The position numbers and the translations under genes were made by a program. The notes under the pieces are model-generated. The model ran no database searches. It saw only the letters and a list, made by a program, of their open reading frames with translations, and was not told where the DNA came from. A stretch of DNA of 64,000 nucleotides from Pseudomonas anatoliensis (GTDB lineage: Bacteria; Pseudomonadota; Gammaproteobacteria; Pseudomonadales; Pseudomonadaceae), in contig NZ_JACVHC010000005.1 of the NCBI RefSeq assembly GCF_017976235.1, positions 1-64,000 on the forward strand, given 5' to 3'. Shown here piece after piece: positions 49,402-58,687 of the stretch. Every line of letters starts with the position of its first letter. The stretch's first letter is position 1.

Positions 49402-52145
49402 GTACGGGTGACAAGCTGTTCGCCCGCCTGCTCAATCGACAACCCGGCCTGCCTCAGCCTCTGAACAGGTCCGTAGTGCCAAGCGTCGGCCTGCAGCTGT
49501 ATGTGGATGACGACGGCCACGTCGAGCATTTGAGCGGACCACTGCGCCATTTGCTTGCGCAACAAAGGCCCAGTAGCCGTACCGCGCCGCTGCTCGAATA
49601 TTTATTGCCGCACAGCAGCCTTGCGGTGGAAGGTCGACCGGCCGACTGGCAAGGACAACTGCTCGACCTGGATTTTTACAGCCTCGCAGGCCCGCCATTG
49701 CATTTGCGCGGCTGGGTGCAGGCGCAAGGTGACGGCTGGCTTCTGCAATTGCTGGACATCGGTGATCTGCTCGGCGAACGGCGGCAGGCGCGCAGCCGTG
49801 AGCAATGCCAGTGGCTGGCCACACAGATTCGCGACCAACTGCGCCTGGGCAGCCTCGCTCGCCTCCCGCAGGTGCTGAGCGAACAGTTGCAACGTTTGGG
49901 TCAGCATTTGCACATTCCCAGCCTGGCGGTGGCCCTGCTCGATGAGCAGGGCCAGGGCTGGCAGATTCATCAGCACTACGCGGCGCCGAATGCACCGCAG
50001 GTGTGGCGTGACCAACAGCGCCTGGGCACTGGCCTCGACAGCCTGAACGGCGCCCTGCCGCAACGTTTAATGGCAAGCGAGCAGCCGCGACTGAGTGCGC
50101 TGCTCGGCCCGAACGAAGGGTTTGCCGTGCCCTACCGCGACGCTCAAGGCGTAGCGGCATGGTTGTTGTGCGCGGGCTATAGCGCGGCGCAACAGGCACC
50201 CGACCTGAGCGATCATGACTGGCTCCTGTTGGCCGCCGCCGTGGCCGCGCCGCTGCTGGAGCGGCTGCGCGAGCATCGTCATCATCAACAGCTGGAACGA
50301 TTGGAAATCCTCCAGGCACTGCTCGGTACCGGTTGGTGGGAAGTCAGCAGCGCCAGCGCCGAAGTGCAACTGGCGCCAGCACTGGCGGTGAACCTCGGTT
50401 TGCAGAGTGAGCGAATCTCCATCGAGGACTGGTTCAGCCACGTGCATCCCGCCGATCGCGATGAGCTGCGCAGCCATCTGCAAGCCTTGCAGGATGACGG
50501 CACGCCGCTGGAATTGTGCGTGCGCCTGCAAACCAGCGATCAATCGTTGCCGCTGTGGTATCGCCTGCAAGGCCGGTCGCTGGGCATCGGTGCCGAACGC
50601 CGACTGGTAGGGTTCATGCTCGACATCAGCGACATCAAAAATCAACAGCAGCAGGCCGCTGCCGCCCATGCGCGACTGGACAATCTGATCGCCAGTTCAC
50701 CGGCGGTGATCTACGTGCAGCGCTACGTCGAAGGGGCGCTGCAACCGACATTTTTCAGTGCCAGCCTGCAACCCTTGCTGGGTTGGGATCTCGCCGATTG
50801 TGCCGATGGTCGACTGGTGGAGCACGTCCACCCCGAAGACCGTCCGCGCTATTTCGAACGCACTCGCCAGTTACTGCGCGAAGGCTCGGTGAGCGCTCGC
50901 TATCGGGTGCTCGACCGTCAGGGTCAGGCGCACTGGTTGCTCGATGAAGCCAAACTGCTGCGCGACGATCTCGGCCTGCCCGTCGAAGCAGTGGGCCTGT
51001 GGCTGGACGTCACCGAAGCGACCCTCGCCGCCGAGCAGGTCAAGGCCAGCGAGGAGCGCTACCGGATTCTGGTCGAAGATTCGCCGGCGATGATTTGCCG
51101 CTACCGCCCGGACCTGACACTGACCTTCGGCAACCGGCCGTTGGCGACTTATCTGGAGTGCGCGCCGGAGCAGTTGCCCGGGGTGAATCTGGGCAACTGG
51201 ATGTCTGACGAACAGCGCGAAGCCTTTGTTCAGCGCCTGGCGCAACTGACCCCGGAACTGCCGGTGAGTACCGCTGAAATCAATCTGCGCCTGCCCGGTC
51301 GCGAGCATGCGTGGTGGGTCTGGTCGGATCGTGGCGTGTTCGATGAGCACGGGCGTTTGCTCGAAGTGCAAGCAGTGGGCCGCGACAACACGGAAGTGCG
51401 CCGCTCGCAGCAGCAACTGACGCAGAGCGCAAAAATGGCCACCCTCGGCGAAATGGCCACCGGCCTGGCGCACGAGATCAATCAGCCGCTGAACGTGATG
51501 CGCATGGCCATCGTCAATGTGCTCAAGCGTTTGAGCAACGGCGATGTGCAGATCGACTATCTGACCGACAAGCTCAAACGCATTGACGCCCAGGTGCAAC
51601 GGGCGGCCCGAGTGGTGGATCACATGCGTGTGTTCGGCCGCCGCTCGGAAATCGAACAACATCCCTTCAACCCTCTCGACGCCATTGAAGGCACGCTGGC
51701 GTTGTTGTCTGAAGGCCTGCGCGGCAAAGGTGTCGAGTTGCGAATCAAAGACGCTAGTTTTCAGGTTCAGGTGCGCGGTTACGTCGATCAGCTTGAGCAA
51801 GTGCTGATCAACCTGATGGTCAATGCTCGCGACGCCCTGCTCGGCAAGCGTGAGGCCAATCGCGACTTCCAGCCGTGGATCGCCGTGCACGCCGAGTGCG
51901 ACGAGCATGTGGTGCGGCTGTGCGTCGAGGACAACGGCGGCGGCATTGATCCGCGCCTGCTGGAGCGCATTTTCGAGCCGTTTTTCACCACCAAACCCGT
52001 GGGTGTTGGCACCGGTCTGGGCTTGTCGGTGAGTTACGGCATCATCGAAAACATGGGCGGACGCCTGAGCGTGCGCAATGGCGTTGAGGGTGCGCGGTTC
52101 TGTATCGAGCTACCGATTGCACCCAGCGATCAGATCACCAGATAG
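49398..52145 (+). CDS. pprA: PprA-like multi-PAS sensor histidine kinase (cytoplasmic)
   Basis: A 915-residue kinase with no transmembrane segment. A PAS-like N-terminal region (about 1-130), a GAF-like domain (about 155-300), three PAS domains (about 310-420, 430-550, 560-680), a HisKA domain with the phospho-acceptor in GLAHEINQPLNVM near 695, and an HATPase domain (DNGGGIDPRLLERIFEPFF, then GTGLGLSVSYGI) are seen. The start is TTG at 49398, overlapping the tadE stop (TTGA), so translation is coupled. It is the likely phosphodonor for PprB. Its 3' end overlaps tadG by 16 bp. Confidence 0.86.
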   Translation: MSTGDKLFARLLNRQPGLPQPLNRSVVPSVGLQLYVDDDGHVEHLSGPLRHLLAQQRPSSRTAPLLEYLLPHSSLAVEGRPADWQGQLLDLDFYSLAGPPLHLRGWVQAQGDGWLLQLLDIGDLLGERRQARSREQCQWLATQIRDQLRLGSLARLPQVLSEQLQRLGQHLHIPSLAVALLDEQGQGWQIHQHYAAPNAPQVWRDQQRLGTGLDSLNGALPQRLMASEQPRLSALLGPNEGFAVPYRDAQGVAAWLLCAGYSAAQQAPDLSDHDWLLLAAAVAAPLLERLREHRHHQQLERLEILQALLGTGWWEVSSASAEVQLAPALAVNLGLQSERISIEDWFSHVHPADRDELRSHLQALQDDGTPLELCVRLQTSDQSLPLWYRLQGRSLGIGAERRLVGFMLDISDIKNQQQQAAAAHARLDNLIASSPAVIYVQRYVEGALQPTFFSASLQPLLGWDLADCADGRLVEHVHPEDRPRYFERTRQLLREGSVSARYRVLDRQGQAHWLLDEAKLLRDDLGLPVEAVGLWLDVTEATLAAEQVKASEERYRILVEDSPAMICRYRPDLTLTFGNRPLATYLECAPEQLPGVNLGNWMSDEQREAFVQRLAQLTPELPVSTAEINLRLPGREHAWWVWSDRGVFDEHGRLLEVQAVGRDNTEVRRSQQQLTQSAKMATLGEMATGLAHEINQPLNVMRMAIVNVLKRLSNGDVQIDYLTDKLKRIDAQVQRAARVVDHMRVFGRRSEIEQHPFNPLDAIEGTLALLSEGLRGKGVELRIKDASFQVQVRGYVDQLEQVLINLMVNARDALLGKREANRDFQPWIAVHAECDEHVVRLCVEDNGGGIDPRLLERIFEPFFTTKPVGVGTGLGLSVSYGIIENMGGRLSVRNGVEGARFCIELPIAPSDQITR

Positions 52146-54127
52146 GCTCTGCCAGTCTGCCCGCAAGTCATGTTGGCGCCGACCTCGACGTTCATCAGGT
52201 TGATGCCCAGGCTTTTTAGCAGGTTGTTGAGCAGTGGGTCGAGCAATGGCGAGATCAACCCGGTCACCACTGGCAGCAGACGGTTGGTGACATCGCTGAT
52301 CAAAGACGCCACGCCCGTCACGATAGCGCCCAGCGGGTTGCTGCCCACCGGCCTGTAGACGATCAGGTTGATGCCCGCCAGGCTATTGGCCAGGCTTGCA
52401 ACGATATTGTTGGTAGGTACCACCGCCTGAATACTTGGCGGCAGTTTGAGGTTGGCCGGGGTGGCGAACGGCGTGGCGCTGGAAAACAGCAAGTCTTGCG
52501 AATTTTGCGCAACGCTGGTGTCGAGTTTGATCCCGATTCCACCGGCGCGGTATGGCACATGGGTGGCGGGATTGCACGAGCCAATACCAAGAATCTTGTG
52601 GCACGTGACCGTGCCAAGATCGATCAGCGGCAGCGGCATGACCGTCGGCTCGGCGACCGACGAGAAAGCGTTGGTCGGGTCGATCTGGCCGACCTTGAGA
52701 TCGGCGATAGAGGTAATAGTGTGGGCGGTCAGGCTTTTCGTACCCGTGCTGCCGGTCGGGCAACTGTAATCAGTGACGTAACTCTTCGCGCCGCCGGCAT
52801 CGAGGGCAATATCGATTCGCGGGGATGGCAGCAATTTGGGATCAAGCTGTTCGCAACCAGCGCCCAGCAAACACAACACGGAGTTGAGCGTATCCACCAG
52901 ATTCAGGCTCAACAGTGCATTCAGGGTCGGGGTCAATGTGCCCACTAATCCCAGCACCGCGTTGGTCAACCCGGTTACCCCCGAAAGCACCGGCAGATTG
53001 ACTGACAACATCGTACGAATCTGCGCCGTGCGCACAAAAATCCGGTCCGGCCCCAGCGGGTTGGCCTTGGCTCGGGCCGGGTCGCCAATCGCGGAAAACT
53101 GCGGTGGTTCGATTACCTTCACCCGCACCGTAACGTTCGCCAACCCCGGCACACTGATCGGCAACGTCGCCGCTACCGCGCTTTTGCTGTTGGCCAGTTG
53201 CACCACGCCCTGAATCAGTTGCAGCAGTTGCAGGTTGGCATCCAGCCCCGCCGACGTGGTGCCGGTCTGCAATTGCAGAATCTCGCCGAGCTTGACCGGC
53301 GCCGCGTTGATTGCTGCCACTTGAAGCGCGCCGAGCGCGGTAATCACTTCGGCGGTCGCGCCGTTGAGTTGCGCCACTGTCGCAGCGGCTTGAATCAGTT
53401 GTGTGACCGAGGCTTGAGTGTTGAGCAATTGACTGTAGTTACCGGCCGCGACATTCAGATTGATCGCCAGTTGATCGAGGTATTTGAGCAGGTTGATATC
53501 AGTTTTCAGCAGGCCATCCCAGCCCAGCGCGGTGAGGTTGACGTTGCCACCGAGCAGCCCTGAAAACAGCGGGTTGAGGATGTTCGACTGGGCGGTATCG
53601 ATGCTCGCCAGATTGCTGCGAATGTTCAGTTGCGCGAGCGTCGGCTGCGGTTTTGCGGCGACGGCGGAAGCCTGCAACGTGGTGTTCTGGCTGACCGATG
53701 CTCCCGAGAACAACGCGCGTATGCCACGGGCGAAACTGGTGGTCACCGTGCGACTGGCCGCGACCTGGACCGCTGCCGCCTGAGTCGCATCAGCGGTGAA
53801 CGTGCGCATCCCGTTGGCGCCGGTCAGCAAAGTGCCGCAACTGGTCGTCAGGGTATTGGTGGTATCGACGGTGTATCCATTGCGCACGGCGCTTTGCCCG
53901 GCATAAGTGGCTGCCGTCAGGCCGGACAGGCAATTGCCACCGCGACTGACCGCTTCCAGAGCGGCGTTATCCACCACGCGCTGCAGTTTGCGTTGCTCCA
54001 TGTACAAGCGGCCGGTATCGACTACCAGCAACATCATCAACACCGCAAGGCCGAGGGTCAGTGCCGCCGTCAGGCCGATCGCCCCGCGCTGTCGGGCCGG
54101 GCTGTTGAATTGTGAACGGGGTGACAT
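52130..54127 (-). CDS. tadG: TadG-like pilus protein
   Basis: A 665-residue protein with an N-terminal TadG/TadE-like segment (RQRGAIGLTAALTLGLAVLM, then MLLVVDTGRLYMEQRKLQRV) and a very large periplasmic domain. The Glu at position +5 of usual Flp-type pilins is replaced (AIGLT), which argues that it is not processed like a pilin. GGAG precedes the ATG at 54127; a frame to 54370 runs through a REPIN. It is convergent with pprA. Confidence 0.88.
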   Translation of the reverse strand: MSPRSQFNSPARQRGAIGLTAALTLGLAVLMMLLVVDTGRLYMEQRKLQRVVDNAALEAVSRGGNCLSGLTAATYAGQSAVRNGYTVDTTNTLTTSCGTLLTGANGMRTFTADATQAAAVQVAASRTVTTSFARGIRALFSGASVSQNTTLQASAVAAKPQPTLAQLNIRSNLASIDTAQSNILNPLFSGLLGGNVNLTALGWDGLLKTDINLLKYLDQLAINLNVAAGNYSQLLNTQASVTQLIQAAATVAQLNGATAEVITALGALQVAAINAAPVKLGEILQLQTGTTSAGLDANLQLLQLIQGVVQLANSKSAVAATLPISVPGLANVTVRVKVIEPPQFSAIGDPARAKANPLGPDRIFVRTAQIRTMLSVNLPVLSGVTGLTNAVLGLVGTLTPTLNALLSLNLVDTLNSVLCLLGAGCEQLDPKLLPSPRIDIALDAGGAKSYVTDYSCPTGSTGTKSLTAHTITSIADLKVGQIDPTNAFSSVAEPTVMPLPLIDLGTVTCHKILGIGSCNPATHVPYRAGGIGIKLDTSVAQNSQDLLFSSATPFATPANLKLPPSIQAVVPTNNIVASLANSLAGINLIVYRPVGSNPLGAIVTGVASLISDVTNRLLPVVTGLISPLLDPLLNNLLKSLGINLMNVEVGANMTCGQTGRAYLVI

Positions 54128-54246
54128 CGCGCACTCCTTTGCCGGCGCACCGCCGAGCGCAACCTCCATGGGTGGATTTGAGTGTAGACGGGGCGCGGCG
54201 AAGTTGCTGGCACCAAGCCATAAGCTAACGGCACCGTCACAAATCC

Positions 54247-54336
54247 CCTGTAGGAGCTGCCGAAGGCTGCGATCTTTTGATCTTGTTTTTAAAAGATCAA
54301 CATCAAAAGATCGCAGCCTTCGGCAGCTCCTACAGG
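54247..54336. repeat. REPIN (GCTGCCGAAGGCTGCGATC class)
   Basis: Inverted pair CCTGTAGGAGCTGCCGAAGG ... CCTTCGGCAGCTCCTACAGG with ATCTTTTGAT inner arms, between tadG and the DUF4136 gene. Confidence 0.9.
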
Positions 54337-54350
54337 GAGTTTGTGTTGGG

Positions 54351-54383
54351 CAAAAAAATGGGAACCCCAAGGGTTCCCTTTTT
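54351..54383. terminator. Bidirectional intrinsic terminator downstream of the mazG-cmoM operon
   Basis: Perfect 8-bp stem GGGAACCC / GGGTTCCC (54360-54367, 54371-54378) with a 3-base loop, an A-run on the left (T-run for minus-strand transcripts) and five Ts on the right. It lies 8 bp past the minus-strand DUF4136 stop. Confidence 0.92.
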
Positions 54384-54391
54384 ATACAGAG

Positions 54392-54949
54392 TTAGCGCGG
54401 TGGATAGTTGGCGAGGATGCGCGCGACTGTCTCGCGTATGGCGTTGCTGCGGTCCTCTGGATTCGGCCTGCTGGCGAGCATCTGCTCATCGCTGCCGCGC
54501 CACACCAGTTTGCCGTCCTTGCCATCGAGCAAGTCGACCTGGATGGTTGCGACCTTGTAGGTGATGTTGCGGGTTTCGTTGTACATCGGCGCGCCCCAGT
54601 AACCATTCCATGGGCCACCCCAACCGCCGCCGTAATTGGTCGTCACTTGCTGCTGGCGATCCTCGACAATCAAGTAGGTCTGCACACTCACGTCACCCTT
54701 GGCGCCTGCCGCTGCGGGACGCAAACCCCGTTGATCGAGCTGATCGGTCACCGCCTGACGAATCCTTTGTTCGGTCAGGTCGCTCTTGATCCGTGGGTCA
54801 TCCGGGCGATATTGCAGGGCGGGATCTTTCCAGCTCCAGCTGCGATAGGCAGCGAAGTCGCGGCTGGCATCAAAGTCGTGATTGACCTGGTTCGAGGCGC
54901 AGGCGCTGAGCAGCGCGGCCATGGCCAGTAAAGCGAGACGGCGGAACAT
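54392..54949 (-). CDS. DUF4136 lipoprotein (second copy)
   Basis: A 185-residue lipoprotein (lipobox LLSAC, Cys16) with the DUF4136 domain from the start of the mature part (VNHDFDASRDFAAYRSWSWK) to the C-terminal SNAIRETVARILANYPP. The family is periplasmic and of unknown function. GGAG precedes the ATG. It begins 26 bp after a second DUF4136 gene; the two are similar in layout and probably arose by duplication. Confidence 0.86.
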   Translation of the reverse strand: MFRRLALLAMAALLSACASNQVNHDFDASRDFAAYRSWSWKDPALQYRPDDPRIKSDLTEQRIRQAVTDQLDQRGLRPAAAGAKGDVSVQTYLIVEDRQQQVTTNYGGGWGGPWNGYWGAPMYNETRNITYKVATIQVDLLDGKDGKLVWRGSDEQMLASRPNPEDRSNAIRETVARILANYPPR

Positions 54950-54975
54950 GGGTTTTCTCCACTCGTAGGAGGTAG

Positions 54976-55587
54976 CTAACTCGGAGGATACGCCGACATG
55001 GCCTTTTCCACAGCCTCGCGAATTGCATCGGTGCGGTCGCTCTGGCTGCCCCTGTTGGCGGTTTCGGCGCTGGCGCTCCACACCGGTTGACCGGTGACGG
55101 CGTCGAACAGATCGACTTGCACCACCACGACCTGTTCCTGATAGGTACGGACGATCGGTACGGTGTTGTACATGCCGTAACCGCGTCCGTAACGATCATA
55201 GCTGCCGTATCCGCCGTAGTAGCCGTAATCGTCGCGCTCCTGACGCAAGCGGGTTTCCAGACGCAGGTCGGCGGTAACGAAAAGATCCGCCGGGCGATTG
55301 TCGTGCAACGGCCGTAAACCACGCTGATCCAGCGCATTGCTCACCGCATCGGCCACTTGCGCCGAATCCGCCCATGCAGTGCCCGGCGGCAATTGCCCGT
55401 TGAGCCAGGCCCAACTGCGATAGCGCCCATAATCACGCGGTGGTGCCGGGTAGGCACTGCGGTCAAACGTGTTGGCGGCTTGCGGCGGCGCCGGGGGCAA
55501 GGGTCGCGACTGCGCCACATACGGGTTGCTACCCTGGCAGGCAGCCAACCCCAGACAGATCAGCAATAACCCGGATTGAGCTTTCAT
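54976..55587 (-). CDS. DUF4136 lipoprotein (first copy)
   Basis: A 203-residue lipoprotein (lipobox LAAC, Cys17) with a proline-rich linker and a DUF4136 domain (RDYGRYRSWAWLNGQLPPGT to DAIREAVEKAMSAYPPS). The internal YGYYGGYGSYDRYGRGYG stretch is Tyr/Gly-rich and not shared with its neighbour. It starts 12 bp after cmoM, on the same strand. Confidence 0.86.
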   Translation of the reverse strand: MKAQSGLLLICLGLAACQGSNPYVAQSRPLPPAPPQAANTFDRSAYPAPPRDYGRYRSWAWLNGQLPPGTAWADSAQVADAVSNALDQRGLRPLHDNRPADLFVTADLRLETRLRQERDDYGYYGGYGSYDRYGRGYGMYNTVPIVRTYQEQVVVVQVDLFDAVTGQPVWSASAETANRGSQSDRTDAIREAVEKAMSAYPPS

Positions 55588-55599
55588 GTCGCGCTCCGA

Positions 55600-56349
55600 T
55601 CAGATCGGCCGGCAGATCCAGTGCAAGTAGCGCCCAAGCCCGGCGAAGCTTGGGTGACGACGGTGGGCGAGCTCCATCTCGAGTAAATCCGCGAGTTCGA
55701 CGCGGGCCTGGAATTCCATCGGCATGTAGTCGTGAAAAACCCGCACTCCGCTCTGGCTTTCGACCTGCCACAAGCCTTCGAGTTGCGTTGCAAGTTCTCG
55801 CGGGTCGAGGGGCTGCTGCGGGGTCAGGCTCTGCTTTTCGCCGGCCATGACGTTCTTGCGCATCTTCTTGAAATGGCCCTTGAGCAGATTGCGGTAGATC
55901 AGCGCATCGCGGTTGTAAAACGCCAGCGACAACCAGCCGCCGGGCTTGGTCAATTGGTGCAGCACCGGCAAAATCGCGTGGGGTTCGGCCAGCCATTCCA
56001 GCACGGCGTGGCAGATCACCAGGTCGTAGGGTTCAGTGAGCTGGCCGGGCAATTCCTGCCACGGCGCCTGAATGAATGTCGCAGCCTGCCCCGCATCGGC
56101 AAAGCGCTGGCGAGCGCCTTCGAGCATCGGCTCGGCCGGCTCGGTAAAGGTCACATCGTGCCCGCGCTCTGCCAGCCACAGCGACATATGGCCCAGACCG
56201 CCACCAATGTCGAGCACCCGCAACGGGCGATCCGGCAGCGCTTCGGCAAGGTCAGCCTGCAACACCGCGAGGCGAATGGCACCTTTGGCACCGCCATAGA
56301 TTTTTTCGGCGAAACGCGTCGCCAACTGATCGAAATGCCGGTCGCTCAT
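55600..56349 (-). CDS. cmoM: tRNA 5-carboxymethoxyuridine methyltransferase CmoM
   Basis: A 249-residue class I SAM methyltransferase matching E. coli CmoM (SmtA): it starts RHFDQLATRFAEKIYGGAKG, has the SAM loop VLDIGGGLGHMSL near residue 45, the HAVLEWLAEPH segment near 115 and the SGVRVFHDYMP motif near 205. It methylates cmo5U34 to mcmo5U34 in tRNAs. The start codon overlaps the stop of the MazG-like gene by 1 nt (TGATG). Confidence 0.9.
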   Translation of the reverse strand: MSDRHFDQLATRFAEKIYGGAKGAIRLAVLQADLAEALPDRPLRVLDIGGGLGHMSLWLAERGHDVTFTEPAEPMLEGARQRFADAGQAATFIQAPWQELPGQLTEPYDLVICHAVLEWLAEPHAILPVLHQLTKPGGWLSLAFYNRDALIYRNLLKGHFKKMRKNVMAGEKQSLTPQQPLDPRELATQLEGLWQVESQSGVRVFHDYMPMEFQARVELADLLEMELAHRRHPSFAGLGRYLHWICRPI

Positions 56350-56651
56350 CAGCTGAACCGCCGTTCGCTGTCGGCGAGTTTGCTGCGCACCACTTCATTC
56401 ATGTCCAACCCCAACTCGCTGCACAGCAGCAACAGATACAACACGATGTCGCCAACTTCCTGCCCGGCGTGGGCGAGTTTGTCCGCTGGCAACTGGCGCG
56501 ACTGGTCTTCCGTCAGCCACTGGAAGATCTCCACCAGTTCGGACATCTCGACGCTGGCGGCCATGGCAAGGTTTTTCGGGCTGTGAAATTGCCGCCAGTC
56601 ATTGCGATCGCGAATGGCGTGCAGGCGTTCGGTCAGTTCAACAAGGTTCAT
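56349..56651 (-). CDS. MazG-like nucleotide pyrophosphohydrolase
   Basis: A 100-residue all-alpha NTP pyrophosphatase with the EE(x)12E-type site: NLAMAASVEMSELVEIFQWL near residue 28 and the DIVLYLLLLCSELG segment near 70. It probably removes non-canonical nucleotides (RS21-C6/dCTPase-like group). AGGAG precedes the ATG at 56651. It is the first gene of a four-gene operon with cmoM and the two DUF4136 genes. Confidence 0.88.
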   Translation of the reverse strand: MNLVELTERLHAIRDRNDWRQFHSPKNLAMAASVEMSELVEIFQWLTEDQSRQLPADKLAHAGQEVGDIVLYLLLLCSELGLDMNEVVRSKLADSERRFS

Positions 56652-56705
56652 CGGGTTCTCCTGAAGGCGTATAGCTTCGGGGGGATGTTGCTTGAAGGCA
56701 AGGCC

Positions 56706-56801
56706 CATGTAGGCGCTGCCGCAGGCTGCGATCTTTCGATTTCTGGTTTTTGAATTCAAAAGCAGGATCAAACGATCGCAGCCTGCGGCAGCGCCTACAG
56801 G
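56706..56801. repeat. REPIN (GCGCTGCCGCAGGCTGCGATC variant)
   Basis: Inverted pair ATGTAGGCGCTGCCGCAGGC ... GCCTGCGGCAGCGCCTACAGG. Both arms share the GCGCTGCC substitution for GAGCTGCC, so they changed together. Confidence 0.9.
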
Positions 56802-56881
56802 TTTACGCCATACTCCCGCCACGGAACTCGGCCATAGATGCCGCGGCCCAAGGTTCAATGCCAATTTCTCAGGATGCACAC

Positions 56882-57175
56882 ATGCAGGTAGAAAGCTTTT
56901 TCGAATGGCTCGGCCAGGCACTCGGCGCGGTCATCCGCTTTATCGTTGATGGTCTCAGTGGTTTGTTCAACATACTGAGCAACGCCGGAGGCAACTTTGT
57001 CGACGGCCTGGCCAAGACGCTGGGGATGGACACTTCGATCATCAGCATCATCGCCCTGATTGTCGGGCTGATGCTGTTGTGGTCGGCGATTCGTGCGTTC
57101 ATGAATGCGTCGATCATTGCCGGGATTATCTGGTTGTTGCTGGGGTTGTGGTTGTTGAGCTGGATTATTCACTGA
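56882..57175 (+). CDS. Small hypothetical membrane protein
   Basis: A 97-residue protein with two hydrophobic helices in the C-terminal half (ISIIALIVGLMLLWSAI and ASIIAGIIWLLLGLWLLSWI) and an amphipathic N-terminal region (FFEWLGQALGAVIRFIVDGL). Not assigned to a family. AGGA precedes the ATG at 56882; an in-frame ATG at 56858 is possible. It lies alone between two REPINs. Confidence 0.7.
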   Translation: MQVESFFEWLGQALGAVIRFIVDGLSGLFNILSNAGGNFVDGLAKTLGMDTSIISIIALIVGLMLLWSAIRAFMNASIIAGIIWLLLGLWLLSWIIH

Positions 57176-57187
57176 CCCCACGAAACC

Positions 57188-57278
57188 CTTGTAGGAGTGA
57201 GCCTGCTCGCGATAGCGGTAGGTCATTCAAATCAATTCTGACTGACTCACCGCTATCGCGAGCAGGCTCACTCCTACA
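57188..57278. repeat. REPIN (GAGTGAGCCTGCTCGCGAT class)
   Basis: Inverted pair CTTGTAGGAGTGAGCCTGCT ... AGCAGGCTCACTCCTAC, with long GATAGCGGT/ACCGCTATC arms next to the spacer. Confidence 0.9.
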
Positions 57279-57337
57279 TTGGATCGCATTGCCAGCCAGA
57301 TGAATCGCTACAATGCCCGCTCCCCCAAGGAGCCCGC

Positions 57338-58687
57338 ATGTCCAACCTGATTGCCGACTGGCGCGACCGCCCGACTCACCGCAAGGTCTGGGTGCTCGCG
57401 GCGCCCATGATTCTTTCCAATATTTCTGTGCCGCTGGTAGCGCTGGTCGACAGCACCGTCATCGGCCACTTGCCCCACGCCCATCAACTGGGCGCAGTGG
57501 CGGTCGGCGCCAGCCTGTATACCTTTCTCGCCTGGGCCATGGGTTTCCTGCGCATGGGCACCACCGGGTTCGCCGCACAAGCGGCCGGGCGCAGTGATGG
57601 CGCGGCGCTGCGGCAGATTCTGTTGCAAGGTTTGCTGCTGGCGATGGGTCTGGCACTGGTACTCGGCACCCTGGGTGTTCCGCTGAGCGGCGTGGCGTTG
57701 CATTTCATGCAGCCGTCGGCGGAGCTTGATCAGCTCACTCGCGAGTTCTTCCACACCCGGTTGTTCGGCCTCCCCGCCGCGCTGGCCAGTTATGCGCTGG
57801 TGGGCTGGTTCCTCGGCACCCAGAACGCGCGGGCGCCGCTGGCGATTCTGCTGACGACGAACCTGATCAACATCGTCCTCAATCTTTGGTTCGTCATCGG
57901 CCTGGACTGGGGCGTGGTCGGCTCCGCTCGCGCCTCGGTCATCGCCGAATGGAGCGGCGCCCTGCTCGGCTTGCTGCTGACCCGCAAAGCGTTGCGCGCC
58001 TATCCCGGGCACATCGCCTGGGCCGCGTTGAAGGTATGGCAGAGCTGGCGACCGCTGCTGGCGGTCAACCGCGATATCTTCATCCGCAGCCTGGCGCTGC
58101 AATCGGTGTTTTTCCTGATCACGGTGCAAGGTGCGCGGCTCGGTGATGCGACGGTCGCCGCCAACGCGCTACTGCTCAATGGTTTGTTACTGACTGCGCA
58201 TGCTCTGGATGGTTTGGCCCACGCGGTCGAAGCCCTTTGCGGACACGCCATCGGTGCGCGTGATCGCCTCGCCTTGCGCCGTTCACTGGTGGTTGCCGGT
58301 GGCTGGTCGCTCATCGCCAGTCTCGGCTTTGCCCTGCTGTTTCTCCTGGCCGGGCACTTGTTCATCGAGATGCAAACCGACATCCAGAACGTACGCGACA
58401 CTGCATTCGTCTACCTGCCCTACCTCGCCGTGCTGCCATTGGTTGCGGTGTGGAGCTACCTGCTCGACGGTCTGTTTATCGGCGCCACCCGGGCCCGGGA
58501 AATGCGCAACGGCATGCTCATGACGGTGGTGTTGCTCCTGCCGTTCGCCTGGGCGCTGCAAGGTCTGGGCAATCATGGCCTGTGGATAACGTTCCTGTTG
58601 TTCATGGTGCTGCGCAGCCTGACTCTCGGTGCGCAAGCCTGGTGGCTGAAGCGCAACGACGGCTGGTTCACCGGCGCCGCTCACTGA
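57338..58687 (+). CDS. MATE-family efflux transporter, DinF-type
   Basis: A 449-residue multidrug and toxin extruder with 12 hydrophobic segments; the N-terminal half shows ILSNISVPLVALVDSTVIGH and the FLRMGTTGFAAQAAGR motif typical of the DinF branch. It likely exports toxic or oxidised metabolites in exchange for H+ or Na+. Its stop overlaps that of the convergent hydrolase gene by 7 bp. Confidence 0.92.
   Translation: MSNLIADWRDRPTHRKVWVLAAPMILSNISVPLVALVDSTVIGHLPHAHQLGAVAVGASLYTFLAWAMGFLRMGTTGFAAQAAGRSDGAALRQILLQGLLLAMGLALVLGTLGVPLSGVALHFMQPSAELDQLTREFFHTRLFGLPAALASYALVGWFLGTQNARAPLAILLTTNLINIVLNLWFVIGLDWGVVGSARASVIAEWSGALLGLLLTRKALRAYPGHIAWAALKVWQSWRPLLAVNRDIFIRSLALQSVFFLITVQGARLGDATVAANALLLNGLLLTAHALDGLAHAVEALCGHAIGARDRLALRRSLVVAGGWSLIASLGFALLFLLAGHLFIEMQTDIQNVRDTAFVYLPYLAVLPLVAVWSYLLDGLFIGATRAREMRNGMLMTVVLLLPFAWALQGLGNHGLWITFLLFMVLRSLTLGAQAWWLKRNDGWFTGAAH

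Noticed and set aside
11259..57278. Repeated inverted sequences as CRISPR or att sites
   Set aside because: They are dispersed REP/REPIN elements with no regular spacing, spacers or cas genes.
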